From NCBI RefSeq assembly GCF_009720735.1, contig NZ_WNKU01000003.1, positions 162,124-226,123 on the forward strand: a stretch of DNA of 64,000 nt. Reading direction: 5' to 3'. The DNA is from Heliobacterium mobile (GTDB lineage Bacteria; Bacillota; Desulfitobacteriia; Heliobacteriales; Heliobacteriaceae). Positions 29,858-37,599 of this stretch are shown here, one piece after another; position 1 is the stretch's first letter; each line of letters begins with the position of its first letter. Position numbers and translations under genes: made by a program. The notes under the pieces were generated by a model, which had not been told where the DNA came from, did no database searches, and saw nothing but the letters and a program-made list of their open reading frames with translations.

Positions 29858-29875
29858 AGTGAGTGATTACTTACA
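29858..29875. promoter_or_regulatory. Candidate TetR operator
   Basis: AGTGAGT-GATT-ACTTACA, an imperfect inverted repeat (5 of 7 positions) about 60 bases upstream of the regulator gene, where autorepression would be expected. Confidence 0.4.
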
Positions 29876-29984
29876 TTGTGAGCTGACGGCCAAGTCCTGT
29901 CAATAGCCTAGTTCCAATAATATTTCTAGGGGAATCTGGACAAAACTCTTGGAGCGGGCTAAGGTAACATTGAGGTGATTGCGT

Positions 29985-30314
29985 ATGGACTCGCTGACGA
30001 TGAAGGAAGTACAGGCCCGGGTCGATGAATATATTTCTCAATTCGAAGAAGGTTATTTTGATCCGCCCACGCTCGTCATCCGTCTTTGTGAAGAGTTAGG
30101 GGAACTGGCTCGGGAAGTCTCCCACCAATTTGGCCCGAAAAAGAAAAAGCCCGGCGAAGCCGATGGGGATATGGAACTGGAGATCGGCGATATCCTCTTT
30201 ATCTTGGTCTGTCTCTGCAACTCCCGGGGCTATGATCTAGCCGATATTTTCCGTCGGACGATGGAAAAGTACGAAGTCCGGGACAAGGACCGGTGGACGC
30301 GAAAAAAAAATTAA
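29985..30314 (+). CDS. MazG-like nucleotide pyrophosphohydrolase
   Basis: Predicted house-cleaning NTP pyrophosphatase. Seen: the all-alpha MazG metal motif EELGELAREV (EExxE) near residue 36 and EIGDILFILVCLCNSRG (ExxD) near 70. About 109 aa, the short dimeric type (YpjD-like). ATG at 29985 with GAGGTGATT upstream; an in-frame TTG two codons earlier is less likely. Confidence 0.88.
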   Translation: MDSLTMKEVQARVDEYISQFEEGYFDPPTLVIRLCEELGELAREVSHQFGPKKKKPGEADGDMELEIGDILFILVCLCNSRGYDLADIFRRTMEKYEVRDKDRWTRKKN

Positions 30315-30345
30315 ACCCATCCTTCGATTGATGGGTTTATCTTTG
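30312..30345 (+). terminator. Terminator after the MazG-like gene
   Basis: Arms TAAACCCATC and GATGGGTTTA with a 7-nt loop, then TCTTT. The T-tract is short. Confidence 0.7.
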
Positions 30346-30460
30346 TAATGGGCATTTTGTTGGGCTGAATGCTGAAGCTATAGCTTAATTCTGAAGTTAT
30401 AGATGAAGGATAAGGTTCTGATCATTTTATTGGTATGGTCAAAGGAATGTCGCGGTTCCG

Positions 30461-31627
30461 TTATGAGATCGACTGTACAATTACCTCACCGGTAAACAAG
30501 TCGATACGGCGGATGTTGTTGTATTGGGGATGGACCGAATGTTCCCGGATGACGATGGCGCTTCCTTCGACGGTAAAAGCCATCTGGTTCTTCCGGCGCG
30601 TCAGCCCGGCCGAGAGACCGTCGACGAGTTGGAGCAAGCGCAGCATGGGCAACAGCCGAAAAGGGAAAGTGTCCGGAAGCTCTTGCTCCCGGTGATGGTG
30701 GTACCGAATCAGTTCCACTACGTCTGGGGGTTGCCGATAATAATGGGCAGCAAATTCGGCACTTCGTTCGGCATGCTTTCGTCCATCTTCAAAGAACTGG
30801 GCCGGTGCGACTACGTCTCCGATTTTGGCTTTCGGCTGGACTTTGCCTAAATCGTGAAAAAGGATGGCCTGAACCAGTGTATCTTTTTCGATGCCGATCT
30901 GTTCGGTAATGCCTTGTTTATGTAAATCGGCAAGCACTTTCAGCGCGTTGATGACATGGCGATAGGAACCGTCTTCGATGATGTCTGTAATCGTTATCGT
31001 CCTTGTAGCGGCGTCATAGACATCGACATATTCCGGTGTCGTCTTGAGCTTCAGGGTCACTTTCGAGTTCGGCAGCGTAAGCGAGAAGGCTTCCTCCAGT
31101 TCTTGGTTGGCCCGGATGAGGCTTTCTTTCAGTTGTTTACTGGCTGTCACGTCTTGAATCGTCGCCAATACGCCTCGGACCTGTCCCTCTTTAACGACCG
31201 GAACAAAGTTCACCTGCAGATTTTTCCCCGACAAGGTTCGCCGTTCCACACCAAACCGAGGCACTCCTGTTTCAAGCACTTGTTTCCAAGGGCTTGACTG
31301 AGCATACTCCGCAGGAGTTGGGTTGAAGACCAGACCGACAGTCTCCTCGATCAACGTCCCCTGCACGGCTGCTACACTTTCGAGCCCCAAGATGCGTACC
31401 GCCGCCTCGTTGATAATATTGAGCCGTCGACGACAATCGATGAGCAGCAGTCCCTCGTGCATCGATTTGATGATTACCTCAAAAAGATCCTCTTTGCCTA
31501 AACATCCTTCTCCGGTGTTGTGCCGCGAGGCGGGAACAACCGGGTTGCCGGAATTGCCAGGAGCGTCCGGACTGATCGGATCGACGGGATCCATCGCACA
31601 TTCTTTGGATGACACGAATATACTCAT
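30461..31627 (-). CDS. PAS-HD domain signalling protein
   Basis: Cytoplasmic sensor with a putative phosphohydrolase domain; ligand and nucleotide unknown. Seen: Pro/Asn-rich N-terminus, PAS domain (about residues 45-155: LLIDCRRRLNIINEAAVRILG, and the PAC-like GVLATIQDVTASKQLKE), then an HD domain with ILFHDLGKVQ, a second His region RKHAERSAEF and YHHHREQELP. ATG at 31627 is preferred; GGAGGT lies about 12 nt upstream. About 388 aa. No membrane segment, no GGDEF domain. It stands alone. Confidence 0.8.
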   Translation of the reverse strand: MSIFVSSKECAMDPVDPISPDAPGNSGNPVVPASRHNTGEGCLGKEDLFEVIIKSMHEGLLLIDCRRRLNIINEAAVRILGLESVAAVQGTLIEETVGLVFNPTPAEYAQSSPWKQVLETGVPRFGVERRTLSGKNLQVNFVPVVKEGQVRGVLATIQDVTASKQLKESLIRANQELEEAFSLTLPNSKVTLKLKTTPEYVDVYDAATRTITITDIIEDGSYRHVINALKVLADLHKQGITEQIGIEKDTLVQAILFHDLGKVQPKAKIGDVVAPAQFFEDGRKHAERSAEFAAHYYRQPPDVVELIRYHHHREQELPDTFPFRLLPMLRLLQLVDGLSAGLTRRKNQMAFTVEGSAIVIREHSVHPQYNNIRRIDLFTGEVIVQSIS

Positions 31628-31770
31628 GGTTGATCGCCTACCTCCACCGAACAATAAGGTTCATAGGGTCCTTATTCGGCAAAAGCAGGCGAATTCCTAT
31701 CCCCCGGTTTATACGATTTTAGATCTCCTTCCGAATGTCGAGACATAATGGCGGGGGTTATCAGCAATAG

Positions 31771-31794
31771 TCAACTGGAAAATTTTCCAGTTGA
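31771..31794. promoter_or_regulatory. Perfect 24-bp palindrome overlapping the tRNA promoter
   Basis: Arms TCAACTGGAAAA and TTTTCCAGTTGA are directly adjacent and perfectly complementary. The right end overlaps the -35 box (31791-31796) of the tRNA-Thr promoter, as an operator would. It also lies about 145 bases upstream of the divergent PAS-HD gene. Confidence 0.6.
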
Positions 31795-31819
31795 CTCGCT
31801 TTTGCCTTTGTGGTACACT
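31791..31819 (+). promoter_or_regulatory. Promoter of tRNA-Thr
   Basis: TTGACT, 17-nt spacer, TACACT; transcription would start about 35 bases before the tRNA. Confidence 0.8.
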
Positions 31820-31861
31820 GATTCTCGTCCCAAGGGATCGGTCTTCAAACCAACAAAATAC

Positions 31862-31937
31862 GCCGTTGTAGCTCAGTTGGTAGAGCAATTGATTCGTAAT
31901 CAATAGGTCGCCGGTTCGAGTCCGGCCATCGGCTCCA
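31862..31937 (+). tRNA. tRNA-Thr (anticodon CGT)
   Basis: 76 nt including an encoded CCA. D-arm TAGCTCAGTTGGTAGAGC, anticodon arm ATTGA-TTCGTAA-TCAAT with anticodon CGT (reads ACG), T-arm GCCGGTTCGAGTCCGGC. The acceptor stem GCCGTTG/CATCGGC has one T-T mismatch at position 5-68. Single-copy, with its own promoter and terminator. Confidence 0.95.
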
Positions 31938-31940
31938 GTG

Positions 31941-31980
31941 AAATTAAGGCTTGCGAGAAATCGTGAGCCTTTAATTTTTT
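31941..31980 (+). terminator. Terminator after tRNA-Thr
   Basis: Arms AAATTAAGGCT and AGCCTTTAATTT, followed by TTTT. Confidence 0.85.
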
Positions 31981-32051
31981 ATCTTTGACGGCGATTTGAC
32001 GGAGGAATTTCAAAGTCTCTTTTTGACGGCAGACTCTGACGGCGGACGTAG

Positions 32052-32080
32052 AAAAAGCGCCTTATTCGGCGCTTTTTTTC
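32052..32080. terminator. Bidirectional terminator
   Basis: AAAAAGCGCC and GGCGCTTTTTTT around a 6-nt loop. Would end the small minus-strand gene at 32164-32277 and any read-through from the tRNA. Confidence 0.8.
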
Positions 32081-32163
32081 TGCCATTCGCATATGCGATC
32101 GTAAATCTTTCCTCTACAATTAAAGCTCAACTTAATCAAATTGAGAGCGGACGGTCTGGTGAT

Positions 32164-32277
32164 TCACTCAAAACGGGTTTGGCCGTTGTCAACGCTGACC
32201 TTCAGTGTGGTTGTGGTGATATCGATGGTATCGACCTCTGGGTAGGTTTGGTCATAGTGTTCTGCACATTCGAACAT
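32164..32277 (-). CDS. Possible 37-residue small protein
   Basis: Reads MFECAEHYDQTYPEVDTIDI and continues through a Thr-rich stretch to TRFE. AAAGGGGG lies 7 nt before the ATG and a TATAAT-like box at 32299-32304 upstream. Acidic and soluble. A hairpin with arms CCTTTGCG/CGCAAAGG overlaps the ribosome site, so initiation could be regulated. No family recognised; the good ribosome site is the main support. Confidence 0.45.
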   Translation of the reverse strand: MFECAEHYDQTYPEVDTIDITTTTLKVSVDNGQTRFE

Positions 32278-32333
32278 ATAAACGCCCCCTTTGCGAACAT
32301 TATAGCGCAAAGGAGGCAAATTAGAACATACGT

Positions 32334-32367
32334 TTTAATCAATGCATTAGCTCAGGCATTGATTAAA
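32334..32367. other. 12-bp inverted repeat after the serine hydrolase gene
   Basis: Arms TTTAATCAATGC and GCATTGATTAAA are perfect complements with a 10-nt loop. No T-tract on either side, so a weak terminator or a processing site. Confidence 0.45.
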
Positions 32368-32379
32368 TTTTCAATGGTA

Positions 32380-33810
32380 TCACTTAACCCGGACACCTAT
32401 TTTGCAAGTCCTACCACCGTACGTGATAGTGATTTTTGCCGTTTTACCTCTTTTTGCGTCTGATGAAACGGTAATCAAGCCATTTTGATCCACTGTAACT
32501 ACTTCAGGGTCGCTTGAGACATAAGTACTAGTCGATGTCACATCAGAAGACGAGTGGTTGCTTAGTTTCGCCGTCACTTTAAGCTTTTTTGTAGCACCAG
32601 CTGAAAGGGAAATACTGGTTGGCTTAGCTTTCAGTTCTTCTACTGTAGGTATGGCCAGTTGGGCAAGTAATTTCCCTTCCGCCTCTTTAATTAAGTCATT
32701 TCGATTGGTGTTTATCATCAATACGATGGATAAATCTTTATCTGGAGAATACGCAATCTCAGTTAAGTAACCAGGAACATTGCCGCTGTGACCGAGTAAT
32801 TTCCCAATTGGCGTCGATTTGTAGCAACCGATCCCTAATCCATATTGAACACCCGTTCCGAGAATGCTGCTGGCATCTACATAGGTCATCATCTTTTTTC
32901 GCTCGATATCGTTTAGCAGTTTTCCTGTGCCAAGCGCTTTAGCCCAAGTTGCAAGATCACCCATATTGGAAACAAGCGCGCCGGCAGCCCAGGCGGAAGA
33001 AGGACTGATTGAAGTAATATCTTCGACTTGACCATCCATGTTTATATCCATGTATCCGTGGGCATAAGTCCCCTCAAGATTTTCCTCAGTAGCCAAATAG
33101 GTTTTCTTAAGTTTTAGAGGTTTGATAATCCGGTTCTTGATGGAAGTATCGAGGGGCATCCCGTCGACTTTTTCCACGATTAGGCCGAGGATTATGTAAT
33201 TTGTATTGCTGTAATAAAATTGCCCTTTAGGTAGGGATGTCTTTTGGGTTGCAAATGCAACGAGTTCCTGTGGTTTCCAGTCCCTTTTCATATCAAGGGC
33301 GAGCATCCCAAGGAACTGTGGGTCTGTAGCATAGTCATTAAGTCCACTAGTATGGTTTAGTAACTGATGAAGGGTTACGTTTTGACCGTCCGGAATCAAT
33401 CCAGGAAGATATTTTTCTACGGAATCTTCGATATTTAATTTACCTTCCTGTTCAAGTTGGAGAACTGTCGTCGCAACAAAGGTTTTGGTTACACTTCCCA
33501 CCCTAAATTGCATCATGGCGTCCATGCTATCATTGGAGGAAGTATCAGCCAACCCACTAACAGTAACAACGGGTTTCTCTCCGTGTTTTTGAACCAGCAT
33601 CATCGCTCCCGGCGAACCTTTTGTAACCACGTCGTCGAGAATCTGTTGGTAAGGTGAAGATTGCACAACTTGGGTCTGCGCAGATACAGAAGCTGCGGTG
33701 GCAAATTGAATAGGGAAAATCGAGGTAGCTACCGATAGAATTACGGGAATAACAAATATTTTACTTCTTACCAGCCGAGTAAATGGAGCTTCCTTCAAAA
33801 TATCCTCCAT
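32380..33810 (-). CDS. Secreted beta-lactamase/penicillin-binding-like serine hydrolase with Ig-like domain
   Basis: Class C beta-lactamase/D-alanyl carboxypeptidase fold. Seen: N-terminal signal sequence (IFVIPVILSVATSIFPIQFATAA), the nucleophile SVTK at about 106-109, YSN near residue 203, and a GHSGNVPGY region. The last 90 residues (ISLSAGATKKLKVTAK onward, with TSTYVSSDPEVVTVDQNGLI) form a BIG2-type Ig-like domain, which suggests wall or surface association. 476 aa from ATG 33810; a TTG at 33798 sits better behind GGAGG and may be the real start. Function could be peptidase, esterase or lactamase; true beta-lactam hydrolysis is not implied. Confidence 0.85.
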   Translation of the reverse strand: MEDILKEAPFTRLVRSKIFVIPVILSVATSIFPIQFATAASVSAQTQVVQSSPYQQILDDVVTKGSPGAMMLVQKHGEKPVVTVSGLADTSSNDSMDAMMQFRVGSVTKTFVATTVLQLEQEGKLNIEDSVEKYLPGLIPDGQNVTLHQLLNHTSGLNDYATDPQFLGMLALDMKRDWKPQELVAFATQKTSLPKGQFYYSNTNYIILGLIVEKVDGMPLDTSIKNRIIKPLKLKKTYLATEENLEGTYAHGYMDINMDGQVEDITSISPSSAWAAGALVSNMGDLATWAKALGTGKLLNDIERKKMMTYVDASSILGTGVQYGLGIGCYKSTPIGKLLGHSGNVPGYLTEIAYSPDKDLSIVLMINTNRNDLIKEAEGKLLAQLAIPTVEELKAKPTSISLSAGATKKLKVTAKLSNHSSSDVTSTSTYVSSDPEVVTVDQNGLITVSSDAKRGKTAKITITYGGRTCKIGVRVK

Positions 33811-33903
33811 CCCTTCAATCCATTTATTTGCTTTTCACCCATCATTATGGGGGATATAGCAGCGAACCTGCAATCCCTATTCTTAATGAGAAGTTATAAA
33901 GAC

Positions 33904-33942
33904 AAAAGCCCCGACATCCACAACAGGAGATCGGGGCTTTAA
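33904..33942. terminator. Terminator-like hairpin upstream of the hydrolase gene
   Basis: Arms AAAGCCCCGA and TCGGGGCTTT around a 17-nt loop. A short T-tract follows on either strand. Confidence 0.6.
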
Positions 33943-34135
33943 CTTTACACAAAATCAGGCGCTCTCGGTTGAGTTTGCTTGTCGGTGAAAGATTAGCTGG
34001 TTTAGGCGTGACTTCCCCGACTATTGGAGACAGGGTTGATTCGATCGGAGGAAGTTCTTTCTTTACCGGTTGAGGCGTTGTTTTTGGCGAAATTGTCCAG
34101 ATGCCCTGACCGATGAAGATTACAGCAGGTAAAAA
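33943..34135 (-). pseudogene. Possible gene remnant
   Basis: An open minus-strand frame without a start codon reads PAVIFIGQGIWTISPKTTPQ and then a Pro/Lys/Ser-rich stretch. It begins directly after a stop and after the terminator at 34134-34162 and has no ribosome site. It looks like the remains of a membrane-anchored protein with a Pro-rich linker, but could be chance. Confidence 0.2.
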
Positions 34136-34162
34136 TCAAAAAAGCGCCAGACTCGGCGCTCT
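34134..34162 (-). terminator. Terminator
   Basis: Stem GCGCC-GAGTCT-GGCGC followed by TTTTTTGATTTTT on the minus strand; ends the small gene at 34194-34388. Confidence 0.85.
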
Positions 34163-34193
34163 CTATAAGCTGTTTTTACATTTTTCTCTTATG

Positions 34194-34388
34194 CTAATGC
34201 TCTGGGTTCAGTGGTATACCAAAAATTCTCGCCATGGCGTCGGCCAACTTCTTTTCTATAGCTGCATTGTTTATCAATATGATTTCTTTAACGATTTCCT
34301 TAACCTCTCCGGCAGATAATAGTTTGTCGTCGTCGATGCCTTTTTCCAGGAAGAGCTGCTCCACTTGCGCATAGTTTATCCCTATCAT
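34194..34388 (-). CDS. Small helical hypothetical protein
   Basis: 64 aa from ATG 34388, which has GGGAGGT 6 nt upstream; an in-frame TTG at 34412 lies before that ribosome site. Predicted mostly alpha-helical, amphipathic (VEQLFLEKGIDDDKLLSAGE, then VKEIVKEIILINNAAIEKKL). Ends with its own terminator. No family recognised; size and helix pattern would suit a dimeric regulator or a phage-type small protein, but that is a guess. Confidence 0.6.
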   Translation of the reverse strand: MIGINYAQVEQLFLEKGIDDDKLLSAGEVKEIVKEIILINNAAIEKKLADAMARIFGIPLNPEH

Positions 34389-34412
34389 CTCTAACCTCCC
34401 TTTCAATAGCAA

Positions 34413-34763
34413 TTATAGCAATAATAGGTACGAGTTAGACATTCTTTTGTTTGTAAAGTTTCTACTATCTTTTCGTATATAGGCTTAAGCCGTGGCAAAA
34501 AAAGCCACCCTTCTAAGTGGAGCTTCAAAAGTGTTGTTTCCCTGTCGAGTACCCTTACATTTTCTCCGACGATCATCATCATCAACATTCTGCAGGCCGA
34601 TGCGCTCTAAAGGCGGTGTGAAGTATTTTTCCAATCTCAATAGGAAAACTTCATCCATATATCTAAATAGTCTCCATTAATCCCATCTGATGGATGCTGA
34701 TTATCTGGCGAGGATGCTTCTTCATTAGGGATCAATGCAATCGATATACATGGGGAGGTTACT
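34413..34763. other. Gene-free stretch
   Basis: About 350 bases of low-GC sequence. It should hold the start signals for the lipoprotein gene at 34764 and the small gene at 34388. I see no strong promoter, repeat or RNA. Confidence 0.4.
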
Positions 34764-35417
34764 ATGGTGAAATCGGGCTTGTTGAAAAATTTCAATAGCA
34801 ACAAATTGACGACAGAAGCCGCAATAAGCTGCTGCCTGTTGCTGTTCACATTGACCGGATGCAGTGCTACTCATCAGTCGCAGCCTATAAAGACGGTTTC
34901 TATAGAAAATCCATCAACCTCTCAAGATAGTTCCCCTTCGGCTACATCAAACCTGGCCTTACAAGAGGAACTTGAAGATTATAAAAAGTTTAACGAAGTG
35001 GCTCTGAAAATAATGACCGAGGAACAACTCGTCTCTGTTGCAGAAAAACTCTGTCATTATACTATGACCGTTAATGATACTCCCATCCCCAGCGACGGAG
35101 TGTTGGAGATACATGATTTAAAGATTCGACTTGTCCTATCACAGCGGACTCAAATGTCTTCGACGCTCCCCGCCAAGTATGAGCAAATGGGTCCTCTGAA
35201 AGGATTACAGGAAAACGGCGACTATCACGATCACCTGAAAATCCTATCCGATGTTCCTTTTGATATGCAGGCTTCCAGCGGAACCACCGTTTCTGGCTAT
35301 CATTACATATTTGAATCTCTTCAACCTGGTTCGACGATTGTTGTAGAAGTGACACCTGAGCTTCAACGGCGTCTCGGTTTAGAAACGTCGAAAATTCAAA
35401 TCCGTATTACGGTGTAA
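34764..35417 (+). CDS. Putative lipoprotein
   Basis: 217 aa, function unknown. Seen: positively charged N-terminus, hydrophobic segment AAISCCLLLFTLTGC with lipobox LTGC (Cys about 33), then a Ser/Thr/Gln-rich linker and a soluble domain of mixed alpha/beta character. ATG start with GGGGAGG upstream. Followed 38 bases later by a second lipoprotein gene, so probably one operon. Confidence 0.75.
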   Translation: MVKSGLLKNFNSNKLTTEAAISCCLLLFTLTGCSATHQSQPIKTVSIENPSTSQDSSPSATSNLALQEELEDYKKFNEVALKIMTEEQLVSVAEKLCHYTMTVNDTPIPSDGVLEIHDLKIRLVLSQRTQMSSTLPAKYEQMGPLKGLQENGDYHDHLKILSDVPFDMQASSGTTVSGYHYIFESLQPGSTIVVEVTPELQRRLGLETSKIQIRITV

Positions 35418-35455
35418 ATCAGCTTGTCCACAGTGTTGATGGAAAGGAGAATGAA

Positions 35456-35995
35456 TTGAAGAGATATATCTTAGGATTCATCGTAGTTTCATTCTTAATG
35501 ACAGGCTGTTCCCAAAACAAAATCGATTTACCTGTCACTCTAAACATCCCACACTTCAACACTCAGAAAGTCAATTTCGAAGTCGGTGAGCAATCCAAAA
35601 TGGTTACTATCTCGGAAAGTTTGACTACGAAGTTACATAACGTCCTGTTTCCTGTCAATTTGAGGATCGATTTTACAGCCTCTCCACCTTTATATATTAA
35701 CGCAAAGGGCGAGGAACTCGGTGAGTGCTACTTAGGCGGAGAAGGATATATTAACTTGCCAAATCATAGTTTAATAAAAGATACCGAAGATATTACCACA
35801 CCACTTGGTAGAGGAAAACTATTCCTTTTGGAACGCTCTTATTCTGCTGCATCTGAAGACGACACCGTATGGTACGAGATCTATATCATTGTTCCGATTA
35901 AGGATACTAAATACTCATATTGCACCTGGTTAAAAGTAGAGAAGAGCGTTGAAGACACGAAAAATACCTTAATCCAAATCATTAACCAGTTATAG
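35456..35995 (+). CDS. Putative lipoprotein
   Basis: 179 aa from a TTG start with AAAGGAG upstream. Signal KRYILGFIVVSFLMTGC with lipobox MTGC (Cys 18). The mature part is predicted beta-rich, with two further cysteines. No family recognised. Pairs with the upstream lipoprotein gene; its 3' end overlaps the converging gene at 35982-36290 by 14 bases. Confidence 0.72.
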   Translation: MKRYILGFIVVSFLMTGCSQNKIDLPVTLNIPHFNTQKVNFEVGEQSKMVTISESLTTKLHNVLFPVNLRIDFTASPPLYINAKGEELGECYLGGEGYINLPNHSLIKDTEDITTPLGRGKLFLLERSYSAASEDDTVWYEIYIIVPIKDTKYSYCTWLKVEKSVEDTKNTLIQIINQL

Positions 35996-36290
35996 ATTCT
36001 AACCAGCTATGGTTTATGGTTACCGAAACCCCGTATACGATAATCGAAAAAAACTGTCCCCCGTGAAGGGCTTGCAGAATTGCATTGAGTTGGTCTTGAG
36101 TTACGGTACCATTAGTCACCAACTGGTTCAAGGAATTTTGTGGTGGTTGGGGCAGGGCTGTTGAAATCAGATCGGATTGTGCTTGGCTTATCGTTCCGGC
36201 AGTCACTAACGAGGAAAGAATATCTTTGATATGGGTCCCCATCATCCGAGGACCCTGTTCTTTCCCTTGGCTCTGATGCCGTCCCCACAT
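35982..36290 (-). CDS. Hypothetical protein with two short helical repeats, possibly 5'-truncated
   Basis: 102 aa from ATG 36290. Two related segments (IKDILSSLVTAGTISQAQSD and LNQLVTNGTVTQDQLNAILQ) look like duplicated helix-turn-helix hairpins of unknown function. The open frame continues upstream of the ATG with residues ending KRGIAFAADATNAQPS, which resembles the end of a signal peptide (AFA/AD), but no start codon is found there. It may be an exported protein that has lost its 5' end. No good ribosome site before the internal ATG. Confidence 0.45.
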   Translation of the reverse strand: MWGRHQSQGKEQGPRMMGTHIKDILSSLVTAGTISQAQSDLISTALPQPPQNSLNQLVTNGTVTQDQLNAILQALHGGQFFSIIVYGVSVTINHSWLESITG

Positions 36291-36404
36291 AGACGGTTGA
36301 GCATTGGTGGCATCGGCTGCGAAGGCGATTCCTCGTTTCGACGCATTCGTCGGCAGAGAGCCCTCGCAACCGGACGAAAAATAGTATTGGGGGGGATAAG
36401 AAAA

Positions 36405-36432
36405 AGGTAGCAGGTGTTACCCCACTACCTTT
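36405..36432. terminator. Weak terminator-like hairpin
   Basis: Arms AAAGGTAG and CTACCTTT around a 12-nt loop, between two minus-strand genes. Confidence 0.5.
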
Positions 36433-36448
36433 ACACTTGAATGCGTGA

Positions 36449-36733
36449 TTAGATCTCTTCTTCCAATGAAGCTATCTCATGAATGATTTTAGTCCACGTT
36501 TCTTCATTGAACTCCCCTTCAGGAAAATTAAACGTGAGGTGATCATACCTCATTGCATACCCACTCAGAAGATTCTTCCCTGCTGAAATGGTGTGGGAAT
36601 AGTGATCGTTCTCTATGTACAGATTCACCCACTGTCTTTCTTCTATTATCTCATACTCATGCTTCATACCTGCGATAACAGGTGTATTGGCTCGTAATTG
36701 TTCCAACCGCTCTTTAATTTGTTCAATTTTCAT
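36449..36733 (-). CDS. Hypothetical protein
   Basis: 94 aa, acidic, soluble. N-terminal helix KIEQIKERLEQLRANTPV, a beta-rich middle (WVNLYIENDHYSHTISAG), and an acidic C-terminal helix. ATG start with AAGGAGATAAAC upstream, which makes expression likely. No family recognised. Confidence 0.6.
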   Translation of the reverse strand: MKIEQIKERLEQLRANTPVIAGMKHEYEIIEERQWVNLYIENDHYSHTISAGKNLLSGYAMRYDHLTFNFPEGEFNEETWTKIIHEIASLEEEI

Positions 36734-36903
36734 TTTGTTTATCTCCTTATTATATTTGGTTACGTAGTTTTGAACGCCTATCCAAGGACAGGGCTAAAAA
36801 AGCAATCCTAAGCCATTCAGGATTCCCGCCTACAGGTTTTTATACCTATGTATAGAATATATCGAGGAACTAGTCAATTTCCATTTTAAAAATAACTTTT
36901 TAT

Positions 36904-36935
36904 ATTGTTGAAATGGAAACAAAAATGATTATAAT
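36904..36935 (+). promoter_or_regulatory. Promoter-operator of the marR gene
   Basis: TTGAAA (36908-36913), 16-nt spacer, TATAAT (36930-36935). The box ATTGTT-N8-AACAAAAAT at 36904-36926 straddles the -35 and matches the spacing of the operator in front of the MFS gene (37511-37542). Confidence 0.75.
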
Positions 36936-36969
36936 ATTGTTAATGCACCAGCGGGCGGGAGGACAGGCC

Positions 36970-37443
36970 ATGAACAAAGAAGAACAGCTCATAATGGGTT
37001 TCAGGGACTTATATAACAAGATGGTTTGGCTTAATAAGTCTAAGATGGAAGACAGTCTTAAGGGTTATAAGTCTTCTGAAGTACATTGCATCGAATACAT
37101 TGGAAAAAATGTAGATTCCAACGTAACAAAACTTGCGGAATCCTTTTATATGACTAGCGGTGCCATAAGTAAAATAGCTAAGAAGCTCATAGAAAAAGGC
37201 ATTATCGAAAGCTACCAGAAGCCGGATAACAAGAAAGAAATCTATTTTAGGCTTACTGAGCAAGGGAAAGTAATTTATAAAATCCATGACGAACTGCACA
37301 AAGAGTTTCAAGAACGGGATAAAGCTGTATTTGAGCAGATAACCGAGGAACAATTTGACAGTATGCTTAGCTTTGTGGAAAAGTATAGTAGGCATTTGGA
37401 TGCAGAAATAAAGAAACTGGCTGTAGATATTAAGCCAGAATAA
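36970..37443 (+). CDS. MarR-family transcriptional regulator
   Basis: Likely repressor of itself and of the following MFS gene. 157 aa from ATG 36970 with GGGAGG upstream; an in-frame ATG at 36913 lies inside the promoter. Seen: winged helix (EVHCIEYIGKNVDSNVTKLA, then ESFYMTSGAISKIAKKLIEK and GIIESYQKPDNKKEIYFRLT), with helices for dimerisation at both ends. AT-rich, unlike the backbone genes, which suggests transfer. Confidence 0.88.
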   Translation: MNKEEQLIMGFRDLYNKMVWLNKSKMEDSLKGYKSSEVHCIEYIGKNVDSNVTKLAESFYMTSGAISKIAKKLIEKGIIESYQKPDNKKEIYFRLTEQGKVIYKIHDELHKEFQERDKAVFEQITEEQFDSMLSFVEKYSRHLDAEIKKLAVDIKPE

Positions 37444-37510
37444 ATTTGTATCATGAAAATGAAACCACAGGCAGCCCAACTCCATTGAGAACGGGCTGCA
37501 TTTTTATTGC

Positions 37511-37549
37511 GATAATTTTGTTGACAAGGAAACAAAATTATCATACGAT
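37511..37549 (+). promoter_or_regulatory. Promoter-operator of the MFS gene
   Basis: A perfect inverted repeat with 12-bp arms GATAATTTTGTT and AACAAAATTATC and an 8-nt spacer (37511-37542) covers the -35 TTGACA (37521-37526); -10 TACGAT at 37544-37549. A third partial copy of GGAAACAAAA lies at 37563-37572. Strong candidate for the MarR site. Confidence 0.78.
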
Positions 37550-37599
37550 AAATATGCTTCCAAGGAAACAAAATCGCAGCTTGTAAAGGGAGAATTTAA

